This document shows, piece by piece, positions 10,236 to 21,357 of a stretch of 64,000 nucleotides of DNA. The notes beneath the pieces were generated by a model. It ran no database searches. It was not told the origin of the DNA and was given only the letters and a program-made list of their open reading frames with translations. Location of the stretch: NCBI RefSeq assembly GCF_037975245.1, contig NC_092576.1, positions 28,197,611-28,261,610 on the forward strand. The letters are read 5' to 3'. The translations under genes and the position numbers were made by a program. The first letter of the stretch is position 1. Every line of letters begins with the position of its first letter. The stretch is from Apostichopus japonicus (lineage: Eukaryota > Echinodermata > Holothuroidea > Aspidochirotida > Stichopodidae).

Positions 10236-12925
10236 TTTGTAATGTCAACTCCAAAGTCCATGTGGTAGCGACTTAATATTGAAATATAACTCATTCCACA
10301 ACATTAGTATTATAGAATGTTAATCGAGATTGAGTTAATAATTTCCGTAAATAACGAGGATTAAAGTACAAATTCACTGCGATATAATAGTCTATAGCAC
10401 TGTGACAAATTTTGAGGACTTACATAAAAGTCGATTGAGCCATGTATGTTTTACGAAAAGTAAGAACATATCGTTGTTTCGTTCTTTCACGGGCACACGT
10501 ATTTCCTGTTGTGGGTGAAATTAATACAGAAAATGATTCTCAAAGGTATCAATCTTAATCAATTTGTAAATATGTTATATTACTTTCATCGTCGTATTGT
10601 TTTTAATTCCTGTGTAAATCCTATGCTTCGCAGAACTGATAAGGCCTAATTTGCAATAATAGCTTTTATATTGTATATTAACAGAAGTTTTCTTAGTTGA
10701 CTGTTTCAAAAACAGTAGCAAAGAAATGTGCATTGTTCCCTTTTTTGGCCACTGCGTGAAATAATCTTTTTTTATAATCAACACATGAATAACGAATTCT
10801 TACTTCTGAAATGATAACAATATTAATATTAAAACAGTTATAACGTTGGAAAAGGGAATAGACAGGAACAACAATTTGAATGCTATGATGATATTTAGTG
10901 AAATCATTTTTCTTTCATGCACCTAATACTTGAAACTAACAAGCGAGTGTGAAGGTTATAGATGATCCCTCTTTCACCTTTCGCAGGTGCGATGAGTACT
11001 CTATAGAGAACTGCGTTATTTCGTAATGTAATGTGGTCCATTATTTCACTTTGGATGTTGAACAAAACATATTTTAATTGCAATTTTACTTTTAGAATAA
11101 ATAGAATTGTTAAACACCTCCCTACATTCTTTATTTGAAATACGGGATATTATATTATCAAGTAATAAAAACAATAAGATTTTAAGGAGATTGCTCCTAT
11201 GAAATAGTTAGTAATTTCAAATTTCGAAAATTGTGTGTGGGAAAAAAGTCATATTTCTGATAACTCAGTTAATGATCATTTTGTCTAAAAGAAATTGAAA
11301 CAAGCAACGTTTTATTTCTTCCTAACACTACGCTTTACTAATTGATGCCTATTCATAATTGAACTCTGTACCATTTTCCTACAATTACTTGACATTAAAG
11401 AGGATATAATCACGGTGAGGACAACAATCATAGTGACGACGAACAATCGCGATGACGTTTGACGTTAACGACGATGATGATGATTATTATTAGTAATATT
11501 GATATACAATAAAAAAAAGCTGATGAAAGTGGTACACTACATTTACAGAAAATATGGTCATTTGAGGCTTGCTTAAAAGAGATACAGTGTGGTGCTTCAC
11601 TTTTGCGCATATTAAAAAAATGTTCAAATTGTTTTCCTTATTGCCATCAATGAACATATGAGATAAATAAAACTCAAAACAAACACAAGAAAACCAAAAG
11701 TTAGCATATGTTCCTCACTTTAATCAACATTCACACCAGATTCACACCAGATTCACACCGGAGCTGGAAACTAACACCAAAGAACTGTAACTCCTGATAG
11801 AACTCATTTCCAACTTTTGATTGAAGTAACAGGAATATTAAAATTAAGAAAAATTCTCGAGTAAGAAATTAAGATTTTGAGCCAATGAAGTCGAATTGTC
11901 GTCAATTGGTGCAAAGCCAAAATCGAACAATTAAGTCAAAATTGAAAGTTGAAATATAACTGACGAGATTGATCTTTTTCTTAACTTGAGAATCAGTAAT
12001 TACACCTTTTGTTCTGTCAACTATATAGACGACCATAAACTTGCCGTTGGACTGATCCATAACCATTGTTCTGTTGCAGGCACACGTCGTGCATATTCAT
12101 GCCTTCTACGCTCAACTTTCCGAAAAACAATCGAATTAAATACTCTACAAATTCTATCATGTTATATTGAAAGGAACTATGACCTATCATTGGTAAATTT
12201 AGAGAGATGTGTTTTACGGGTTTAAAAAAAGTGGAATGTGTTGTTCCTCATTATTCATGTTGTGATAGGTCCTCCAAAGATGGACTACGATCACCTTGTT
12301 CCACCTAATTCATTTATTCATGCCGACGATTTCAGCTCTATGAACGATTTAGCGGAACATATTCTCCGGGTATCCCAAGATCAGGCCCTTTATGACTCAT
12401 ACTTTAAATGGAAGACAATTGGTAAAGCTGTGAATAATTGTATTGTAGATATTCTTGCATTTACGAATGTTGGAATGTGTAGATTAATCGACTTCATACG
12501 AGAAAAACAACATGAACTACCGAAGCAGCCTTTCGATTCATACGGTCCCAATTGGATGGGAGGATATAATGAATGTGGAGGGAACTGGGTTAAAGAGTAT
12601 TCAACTTTCAGGAATTAATGAAGAAATGGGTGACAGATACAATTTTACATACTTCAACTAAAACATCAGCCGCAAGGAATCTCGTTACTTTACAGCCATG
12701 AGTTAATTAAGAGTATTTTTTAATGAATAAAGCAATCATATATATTCCAGGAGTCATTAATGTAATAAATACACTAAATTAAGCTAGTTAATTTAAGTTA
12801 TATAGTCAGTAAACTTTTTGTCACGAATGAGACAATTGTGTATCGTATGGGACATCCTATTGTAATACTGTGTGTGTGTGTTGATTATAGGGACAATATT
12901 GTTAATTGCGTCTATCCTCAATCAG
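10235..12925 (+). repeat. Fucosyltransferase unit A
   Basis: This unit is homologous to 17060-20915 and 21850-26150 with an internal deletion. It contains the truncated gene at 12262-12661. Upstream of that lies the conserved non-coding flank, for example the CAACTATATAGACGACCATAA stretch near 12018, which also appears near 18840 and 24300. No other gene is visible. Confidence 0.8.
12262..12661 (+). pseudogene. 5'-truncated alpha-1,3-fucosyltransferase pseudogene (unit A)
   Basis: The coding sequence resumes at the C-terminal part of the GT10 catalytic domain (VVIGPPKMDYDHLVPPNSFI onward) and is close to residues 321-440 of the intact gene at 19285. Upstream, flank homology ends at about 12256, where the intact units still have about 230 bases of 5' flank plus 960 bases of coding sequence. 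A deletion of about 1.2 kb therefore fused the flank to the catalytic C-terminus. A 2-base loss near 12612 then shifts the frame, stopping at 12616-12618, while the ancestral stop lies at 12659-12661. It lacks the membrane anchor, the stem and the first half of the donor-binding motif, so it cannot encode an active enzyme. Confidence 0.9.
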
Positions 12926-12974
12926 CCCCCCCCCCCAAGATCCATCATCTCACCCCCCTACTCAAATTCCATAT

Positions 12975-14110
12975 CTTGTTTGATATCTAGCTGTAAGCCA
13001 GATATACATACAAGTTTGATATGGCCCTATAAAGCCAGATATAACTGGATATACAGTCAATCCAGATATGCAGATAAAATTTTATCTGGCCTGTAAAGCC
13101 AGATATATCTTGATATAATTGTGAGCCAGATATGCATATAAAGTTTGATATGGCCATATAAAGCCAGATATAACTGGATATATATAGAGTCAATCCAGAT
13201 ATGCAGATAAAAATTTATCAGGCCATATAAAGCCAGATATATCTTGATACACTTATAAGCCAGATATACATATCAAGTTCGATATGGCCATATAAAGCCA
13301 GATATAACTGGATATGGAGTCAATCCAGATATACATATAAAGTTTGATATGGCCATATAAAGCCAGATATAACTGGATATACAGTCAATCCAGATATGCA
13401 GATAAAAGTTTATCTGGCCTGTGAAGCCAGATATATCTTGATATAATTTTGAGCCAGATATGCATATAAAGTTTGATATGGCCATATAAAGCCAGATATA
13501 ACTGGATATATATAGAGTCAATCCAGATATGCAGATAAAAATTTATCAGGCCATATAAAGCCAGATATATATTGATATGATTGTAAGCCAGATATGCATA
13601 TAAAGTTTGATATGGCCATATAAAGCTAGACATATCTTGATATACTTGTAAGCCAGATATACATATCAAGTTTGATAGGGCCATATAAAGCCAGTTATAT
13701 CTTGATATAATTGTAAGCCAGATATCCATATAAAGTTTGATATGGCCATATAAAGCCAGATTTATCTTGATATAATTGTAAGCCAGATATGCATATAAAG
13801 TTCGATATTGCCATATAAAGCCAGATATAACTGGATATAGAGTCAATCCAGATAAAATTTTATTTGGCCATATAAAGCCAGATATATCTTGATATAATTG
13901 TAAGTCAGATATGCATATCAAGTTTGATATGGCCATATAAAGCCAGATATCCATAAAAGTTTGATATGGCCATATAAAACCAGATAATCCAGTTATCCAT
14001 ATCAACTTTGATATGGCCATATAAGGCCAGATACAACTGGATATAGAGTCAATCCAGATACGCATATAAAGTTTTATCTGGCCATGCCAGATATAACTGG
14101 ATATATATGT
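12975..14110 (+). repeat. CCAGATAT-rich minisatellite, about 65 bp unit
   Basis: About 1.1 kb of imperfect tandem copies. Each unit of about 65 bases contains GCCAGATAT and TTTGATATGGCCATATAAAG. Two unit types alternate: one reads CAGATATATCTTGATATA and the other CAGATATAACTGGATATA. Long minus-strand open frames here (repeating YIWLYMAISN) come from the repeat and are not genes. Confidence 0.9.
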
Positions 14111-15590
14111 AAGACTGTATGCTCTTACATAGTATATTTCTATAGAGATTTACATTGCCCTATATTGTGGTACTGCACATACTTCAATGGTAAAGCACTT
14201 ACAGTACACACTAAGTCAAAAGGGGTAAAAATTGGCTACTTGATCTATCTGGTTGCTAGGCAAACACACGGTCTTATATGGAAAAAGGATGACTCAGAGG
14301 GTAAATAAGTGTCAAGCCTGCTTGTGAACAAAGGACATGTGCATTATTACTCTGGGAGTGAGAAAGGAAATGGAGTGTACACATGGTTGGAGTAGCGAGC
14401 AGAAGGATATTTAATAGAAAGGATTGGTACATTAAGAAAAGGTGATGGAGATTCGTAAAAAATAACCTATTGATGTCAGGACATTGGCAAAGTATCTATA
14501 ATGAACTGAACAGTCAGAAATAAGGAAGAAGTTTTTTGAACGGATGGAAACAACCTATTTTGGGACTGAACTTTGATACTGAATGGAACATATATCGTTC
14601 TCCTTAAACTTATTTACTAAAGCAAATTTATTAAATAAAGGCACAGCACAACGTAATTTAGTATCAACCTCTACAGGACCACAGAATAATAAAGAACTCA
14701 ACCTTCAAGTATTACTTTTAAGTGTACAAGTGGTATCGCGCGATGCCAGTTTAAAGTTTAAGTAAGTATACTTTTACAATACAGTGTATACACAAAGACT
14801 CTCGTACAAGTAAAATAACTGTCAGAGCGCGCATGCTAAATTTTTAACAGCGGTAATTTTATGACCATATCAGTCGGATTAGGTATTATACTGCAGATTC
14901 TTAAGTCCAAAATAAGTTGACTTTTACCTCCAATAAAGCCTTGCTTTTTTTAGTCTAATTGTCTGGGTTTTTCGGACACAATTTGAAATTATTTTGAAAT
15001 CTCTTTTAAGTTGGAAGCATTGTGAGTCACAAATAAAACTGTGTGTCACAAAAAAGTTATGTACACAATTGGGTTTGAAATATTCTGGAAGAAAAGTAAT
15101 CCCAACTTTACATGTCTTCGTCATTATTTTGAGAATTGTGTTGATGAAAAAGCTCGAAGATCTTGCAGAGACTGAAGACAGCCTAGAGACGGCAGAGTGA
15201 TGGGCATTTTGTCATGAAGCAGGCTTTCAAGTGCCAATTTATTCTTGGAACATTTTATCATGCCAGGATATTTATTCTCTTAACCAAGTATTTTTATTCT
15301 GACGGTCATATTGCCTTAATAATTATTTGAACAGAAGACCCCTTTTTAGTATTAGTTTGTTATTTATAAAGGCTTGGACATACTGTGGGTAAGGTGAAAG
15401 AAGAAAAAACAAAATACTTGCTGATGGATCAAACAGGAAATGTAATTAATGGCCAGATAATTAAGAAGTAAATAAAAAGTTGCTTTATCTGAGCCATATA
15501 TTGCCTTTATTTGGTTCAAATTATATTTCTTTACATCGCCAGATGAATTCTTGCACAGATGTAGCCATTTTTTTAGTTAGTTCAATCTGG
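14111..15590. other. Unique AT-rich interval between two minisatellites
   Basis: No homology to other parts of the window, and no convincing coding exon. A 68-codon open frame at 14994-15200 has no recognisable motif. With the flanking arrays it forms a block absent from the junction between units B and C. Confidence 0.5.
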
Positions 15591-16042
15591 ATTTATCATA
15601 AAATGGGACAGTAATGGATTTGCCAAGGGCAATATATGGATGTGGCATATATGAGCCAGATATGGATTTGCCATAAATGGGCCAGATATGGATTTCTAAT
15701 TAATGGGTCAGATATGGATGTGCCATATATGGGCCAGATATGGATTTGCCACACATGAGCCAAATATGGATTTCTCAAATATGGATTTGCCATATATGGG
15801 CCAGATATGGATTTGCCATATATTAGCCACATATGGATCTGCTATATGTGGGTCACATGTGGATTTGCCATATATGGGCTAGATATGGATTTGCCATGTA
15901 TGGGCCAGATTTGGACTTTATCTAATATCAAGTTATATCTGCCCAATTCTTGTTATGGCCATATATATATTTCACATATGGCACAGATATCGGCCAAATA
16001 CAAATTGCCATAACTGGGCCATATCTGGATTTTGAGTAAGGG
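15591..16042 (+). repeat. CCAGATATGGATTTGCCATA minisatellite
   Basis: Degenerate tandem copies of roughly 30 bases carry GGGCCAGATATGG and ATTTGCCATAT. The array shares the CCAGATAT core with the one at 12975 but has a different unit. Its open frames are repeat artefacts. Confidence 0.85.
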
Positions 16043-16349
16043 CCACCATCAGCAGCCATAAACAATTTATGGAAAATAAACCAAGCAAAGTTAGAAATTT
16101 CCTTATATGTCTTATTTTCCTTCTCTGCAAGACTTTTACTACCTGTAAAGCTTAAAATTGAATTCATAACGGTATCTATTCAATTAAAATACACGACAAG
16201 ATTGGCAAACCAATGCACAATAATCTTGTACCAGCCTATCAATTGTTTTCTTTGTTGGTGACTACTTGTCCTTCACTCTCTCTGTAAATGCTGACTACCA
16301 AGTGAGAGGCAGCAGGTCCCATTTTTAAAGTCTTTCGATTCTAATTAGT

Positions 16350-16412
16350 CTAAAGATTCGACACTGGGCCTCTTGGCTGGAATGTGGAAGCTATTACCCA
16401 CTGAGCTAACCA
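16350..16412 (-). mobile_element. tRNA-derived SINE head (unit B)
   Basis: The minus strand reads TAGCTCAGTGGG at 16408-16397, a perfect match to the pol III A box. GTGTCGAATCT starts at 16364 and is close to the B-box consensus. The spacing of 44 bases between the box starts is that of a tRNA gene. The T-stem and acceptor stem do not pair, so this is a tRNA-derived SINE rather than a working tRNA. The far end of the element is not defined. Confidence 0.55.
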
Positions 16413-19054
16413 AACTTAGATGAATGGTAACAAAAAACGGCTGTTCTGTGTTGGGTCTACCTTTATGTTGCCAATGCATTAATTGCAACTAATTTTCCAA
16501 CCACATTGTTTTGCACTGATTTATTAATTTCAAGTTGACAATAAACAGTATATTGTATACAAAGTTTAAAAGAACTAAGGCATCAGCCTATGTTGGAGTT
16601 TTCTGGACCTTTCCAAAGCTGAAGTGCAGGTTCCAAATTGTCGAACAGTGTGTCCCACCAATAGCAACTTATTTCCCAAACCACATTTTTTCACTGATTT
16701 GTTAATTTAAAGTTTACAACAGTTCAACAATACAACAGTTCAAAGAAAATAATGTATCGGCCTATGTTGAAGTTTTCCGGCCCTTTTTAAAGCTGTAGTG
16801 CGGGTTCCAACTTGTCAAAACTGTTTGTGCCAGAAATAGTCCTAAAAGAAAAAAGAGATATAACACCGCCGACCGTAAATCAAATGACACGTACAATACA
16901 GTGTTAATTTGCAAATTCAACAATACACTGATTCATAATGATGGGATTCGAAGTGAAGCTTTCACCAGACTGCACAAACAAAGATGGTAAGGCCAGTTGT
17001 GTTGCTACAGGGATTTGGAATAATTTCAGAGGGTGCGCAGTACATGGACCTGTACAATATATATGTTGTTATGTAAACTCCAAAGTCGAAACGATAATGA
17101 CTCATTAATGGAACAGAAATCATTTCACAACATGAGTATAAGAGATATCTTTATCTAGACTGAGTTAGTATCTTCTTTAAAGTCCAAACTCACTACTAGA
17201 TAAGTCGATTGAGCAATTTGTGCTGTACGATAAATAAGATTACATGGTTGCTGCGTTCTTTCCCGGGTACAGATATTAGCTATTGTCGAGGAAATTAAAA
17301 CAGCAAATTCTTCCAAAAGGTATCAATATTTATCAATTTGTAAATATATCATATAACATTAATCGTCGTAGTTTATTTAAATCCTTTGTTAATCCAATTC
17401 TTCGCAGAATTGATTAGGTCTTAGTTACAATAATAGCTTTTTTATTGTATTTTTACACAATTTTTCTTAGTTTCGCCTCAGCCTTGACTATGTTTTAGAA
17501 ACAGTGGTAAAAAAGGTGCATTATGAGCTTTTTGTTGCCATTTTGTTGACTTAAATTTAATATAATCACCTCATGAATAAAGAATTTGTACTTGTTCTGC
17601 AATGATCATAATAATATTTATAATAGTAATAACATTTAAGGAGAGGAATCATGAGGAATACAAATGCTAAATGCAGTGACGATATTTAGTGCAATCGTGC
17701 ATGACATTCCGTCATAAACGTTAAGGTTCCATATTCCAATTTGCTTTCATGCACCGAATACTTGTAACTAACAAGCGCTTTCGTGAAGGTTATAAATAAT
17801 CCATCTTTTACATTTTGCAGCTGCCATGAGGAGTCTATAGAGAACCTTGTTCTTTCGTAATGTTATGTGGTCCATTCTTCCACTTTGGATGTTGAACAAA
17901 ACGTTTTTTAATTGCATTGTTTGCTTTTACGAAATTAATTTTTCTGGGGTTGTAATGAGATTGCACTTATGAAATAGTAATTTCAAATTTCGAAAATTAT
18001 TTGTGGAAAAAAAGTAAAAGTCATATATCTGATAACTCAGTTAAAGATCACATTTGTATCGAAAATTGAAATCAGCAAACGTTTTTATTTCTTTATTCAA
18101 ATTTAAAGTTTTGATTGTTTCTTTGCTATTTTCCTTACACTACGCTTTACTAATTGAAGCCTATTTATTATTGAACTCTGTACAAAAATTTACAGAAAAT
18201 ATGGTAATTTTGAGTCTTCTTTTAAGCGATTCAGTGTGCTGCTGTACTTGGAACCTATTGAAAAATGTTCAACTTATTTCCTTGTAGCCATCAATAAGGA
18301 ATACTAGATTAATAAAGTTCAAATTCGCCTATGTCTCTCCCTTTACCTACGTTTCCAATATTGGATAGTATATGTTATAAATAATCCCTCCAGGCCCTCA
18401 GCCGGGGCGGTACACTGACATGATATCAATTATGTTGAATTCCCCTCAAACTACATGTTAGAGCTTTAAAAGTGCATAAGGAGAACAAGAAGTAAATACA
18501 AAGTCCCGAAGATCCACACCAGGACTTGTAATGAATTTCAAAGAACTGTAACTCCTGATAGAATGAAGTAGCACCGAATGAAACAACTTTCAATGTAAAC
18601 TCATTTCCAACTTATGATCCTCATAAGTTTGTGTTATATACCATTCCAGTAACAGGAATTTTAAAATTAAGGAAAATTCTCGAGTAAGAAATCGAGATTT
18701 TTAGCCGATAAAGTCGAACTGTCATCAATTGGTACAAAGCCAAAATTCAAACAAGTTAGTCGAAATTGAAAGTTGAAATAAAGCTGACGATATTGATCTT
18801 TTTCTTAAATTGTGAATCAGTAATTAAACCGTGCGTTCTGTCAACTATATAGACGACCATAAACTTACTGTTTGGACTAATCCACAACCATTGTTCTGTC
18901 GCAAGCTTTCTACGCTCAACTTTCCGAAAAATATCGAAATATATACTCTAGGAATTCAATCACGTTATATTGAAAGGAACTATGTCCTATCATTGGTAAA
19001 GGTAAAGCGATGTGTTTTGCGGGCTTAATAATGGTGAAATGTGTTCTTCCTCAC

Positions 19055-19062
19055 TATAAATA
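19055..19062 (+). promoter_or_regulatory. Possible TATA box of fucosyltransferase B
   Basis: TATAAATA lies about 230 bases upstream of the ATG and is conserved in unit C at 24536. Unit A is deleted from just this point. No transcription start can be confirmed. Confidence 0.3.
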
Positions 19063-19284
19063 TTTTGTTTGATTTTCTTTACACCTTAGAATATCGCACT
19101 ACTGAAAACTAACAAAGAATCAACGATAAGAACATCGAAGAGCAAATCTAATTTGTTAACCTTCATTGGTTCGACAATTTTTGATGAGGGGTTAATGAAC
19201 GTGAGTCATCGGCATATTTAAATTTCAGTTGACATTACGAATTTTCAGAAGTTGTTGTGAACTTCTCACCACATTTCTCTCATC

Positions 19285-20652
19285 ATGAAGTGTTTGAGAA
19301 TTAACCGACGTAAATGTACTTGCATACTCATCATATCTGCTGCATTATCGATCTATGCTTTATTTACACTGGAGACGAAAATCGATAGGTCAACGCTACG
19401 TCAACCATGGAATCTCATGGCGCGAGCACAGCTAAGTAACAATACTAAGTTGCTTTCGTCCGACGGTAATCGAATGCCTACAGCCGACAGGAAATATTGC
19501 AATAACACTATTTTTACACAATCAGAGAAGACATCAAAACGTCATGATGACATTATTGAAGCAAAAGTTGATTATCGCGTGGAAGCTTTTCCCTCCGAGG
19601 GGCACTGGACAAACAAACTACAACTACCAAAGTTGATCTCTTGCGGAGGTAGACAACCCAGGTCAGTCTTAATTGAGCAAGCAAGTCACTGGACAAATAA
19701 CACTCAAAAAGCAGACATACTTATATTTTCTGGGGCTATCAATTGCGAGGACATCTGGTTGGAACTGGAAAGTAAACGACAACCTAATCAGATTTGGGTG
19801 TTCACAACAGAAGAGAGTCCTTTCACTTCCAGGGATTCAGTGCCTCCTCCAAAAGTCAGCCATATTCATTTTAACATCACTTCAACATATCACCCAAAAG
19901 CAGATATTATTTTACCATATGGGAGATTTTTTCCCTTCAGCAAAAGGGGAAAACGCGAAGTTAGATCAAATTTTAATCAGAAGAAAGGCTTAATGGCCTG
20001 GATTTCTAGTCACTGTTCAACCGAAATGTGGAGAAGGTACGACGCTGTGCACGATCTTTCTGGTTACATTCCAATTGATATGTTTGGAGCGTGCGGTGAA
20101 CTTTCTTGTCCAAGACGTCGAGGAATTAATTGCGCGAAGGTTTTTGCCCGTTACAAATTTATTGTAGCATTCGAAAATAGTTGTTGTGGAGGTTACATAA
20201 CTGAAAAATTTTGGTTTACTGTTACCCGTTACAATGCTATTCCTGTTGTCATAGGTCCTCCAAAGATGGACTACGAACAGCTTGTTCCACCTAATTCATT
20301 TATTCATGCCGACGATTTCAGTTCTATGAAAGATTTAGCGGAATATATTCTCCGGGTATCACAAGATCAGGCCCTTTATGACTCATACTTTAAATGGAAG
20401 ACAATTGGTAAAGCTGTGAATAATTGTATTGTAGATATTCTTGCATTTACGAATGTTGGAATGTGTAGATTAATCGATTTCATACGAGAAAAACAACATG
20501 AACTACCGAAGCAGCCATTCGATCCATACGGTCCCAATTGGATGGGAGGATGTAATGAATGTGGAGAGCGGAACTGGGTTAAAGAGTATTCAACTTTCAG
20601 GTACTACAATGAAGAAATTGATGACAGATACAATTTTACATACTTCAACTGA
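19285..20652 (+). CDS. Alpha-1,3-fucosyltransferase, GT10 family, intact
   Basis: An uninterrupted single-exon gene encodes 455 residues with type II Golgi topology. It has a basic N-terminal tail (residues 1-13), a membrane anchor at about 14-29, a stem, then the catalytic domain. Family landmarks in order are EESPF (176-180), ADIILPYG (206-213), KKGLMAWISSHC (233-244), RRYDAVHDL (250-258) and the GDP-fucose binding core YKFIVAFENSCCGGYITEKF (290-309), followed by AIPVVIGPP and SFIHADDFSS. N-glycosylation sequons lie at N52, N73, N138, N197 and N450. The length is at the upper end for GT10 enzymes. The ATG at 19285 is supported by the anchor directly after it and by the conserved ATG in unit C. 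The GT10 family transfers fucose from GDP-fucose to glycoprotein, glycolipid or glycan acceptors in the Golgi. The acceptor cannot be read from the sequence. It is flanked by two broken paralogues. Confidence 0.93.
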   Translation: MKCLRINRRKCTCILIISAALSIYALFTLETKIDRSTLRQPWNLMARAQLSNNTKLLSSDGNRMPTADRKYCNNTIFTQSEKTSKRHDDIIEAKVDYRVEAFPSEGHWTNKLQLPKLISCGGRQPRSVLIEQASHWTNNTQKADILIFSGAINCEDIWLELESKRQPNQIWVFTTEESPFTSRDSVPPPKVSHIHFNITSTYHPKADIILPYGRFFPFSKRGKREVRSNFNQKKGLMAWISSHCSTEMWRRYDAVHDLSGYIPIDMFGACGELSCPRRRGINCAKVFARYKFIVAFENSCCGGYITEKFWFTVTRYNAIPVVIGPPKMDYEQLVPPNSFIHADDFSSMKDLAEYILRVSQDQALYDSYFKWKTIGKAVNNCIVDILAFTNVGMCRLIDFIREKQHELPKQPFDPYGPNWMGGCNECGERNWVKEYSTFRYYNEEIDDRYNFTYFN

Positions 20653-20761
20653 AACATCTGCCGCAAGGAATCTCGTTACTTTACAGCCATGAGTTAATTA
20701 AGAGTATTTTTTAATGAATACTTTCAAAAGCAATCATATATATTCCAGGATTCATTAATGT

Positions 20762-20767
20762 AATAAA
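20762..20767 (+). other. Polyadenylation signal candidate for fucosyltransferase B
   Basis: An AATAAA hexamer lies 110 bases after the stop codon of the intact gene. It is also present in the 3' flank of unit A near 12765. Confidence 0.45.
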
Positions 20768-21300
20768 TACACTAAATTAAGCTATTTAATTTAAGTTATA
20801 TAGTCAGTAAATGTTTTTTCACGAATGAGACAATTGTGTATTGTATTGGACATCCTATTGTGTGTGTTGATTATAGGGACAATATTGTTAATTGTGTCTA
20901 TCCCCAATCAGCCCCCTACCATGATCCCTCCTCTGAATTACCCCAGCATAACCAGCCATGAACAATTTATGGAAAAAAAGCAAAGTTAGAAATTTCAAAT
21001 TTGTCTAGAACAACAATATCTACAAAAAACGCATTTGAATCCAATTCATTCATGTCAGTTATATGTCTTTTTTTACTTCTCTGCAAGTTTTTGAGCTACC
21101 TACCTGTAAAGCTTAAAATTGAATTCATTACGGTATCTATTCAATTAAAATACACGACAAGATTGGCAAACCAATGCACAATAACCTTGTACTAGCCTAT
21201 CAATTGTTTTCTTTGTTGGTGACTACATGTCCCTCACTCTCTCTGTAAATGCTGACTACCAAGTGAGAGGCAGCAGGTCCCATTTTTTTAAGTATTCCAA

Positions 21301-21357
21301 GATTTGACACTGGGCCTCCTGGCTGGAATGTGGAAGCTCTTACCCACTGAGCTAACC
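21301..21357 (-). mobile_element. tRNA-derived SINE head (unit C)
   Basis: Paralogue of the element in unit B. The A box (TAGCTCAGTGGG on the minus strand, 21354-21343) is unchanged, while the B box has lost its central CG. It was duplicated with the unit rather than inserted separately. Confidence 0.5.

Larger units (their letters stand above)
16045..20940 (+). repeat. Fucosyltransferase unit B (complete)
   Basis: This unit aligns with 20945-26150. The shared head begins CAGCCATRAACAATTTATGG and is followed by a tRNA-like minus-strand sequence, about 2.4 kb of conserved flank, then the gene and its 3' flank. Apart from the 455-codon gene I see no coding sequence. The interval 16420-19050 is non-coding flank. 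Confidence 0.85.

Noticed and set aside
12987-14065. Long minus-strand open frames rich in YIWLYMAISN
   Set aside because: They are produced by the 65-base minisatellite, whose unit happens to lack stops in that frame.
12975-14110. CRISPR array
   Set aside because: The repeats are degenerate, adjoin without unique spacers of constant length, and lie in eukaryotic DNA.
16350-16412. Functional tRNA gene
   Set aside because: The A and B boxes are correctly spaced, but the T-arm and acceptor stem do not pair and the unit C copy has a damaged B box.
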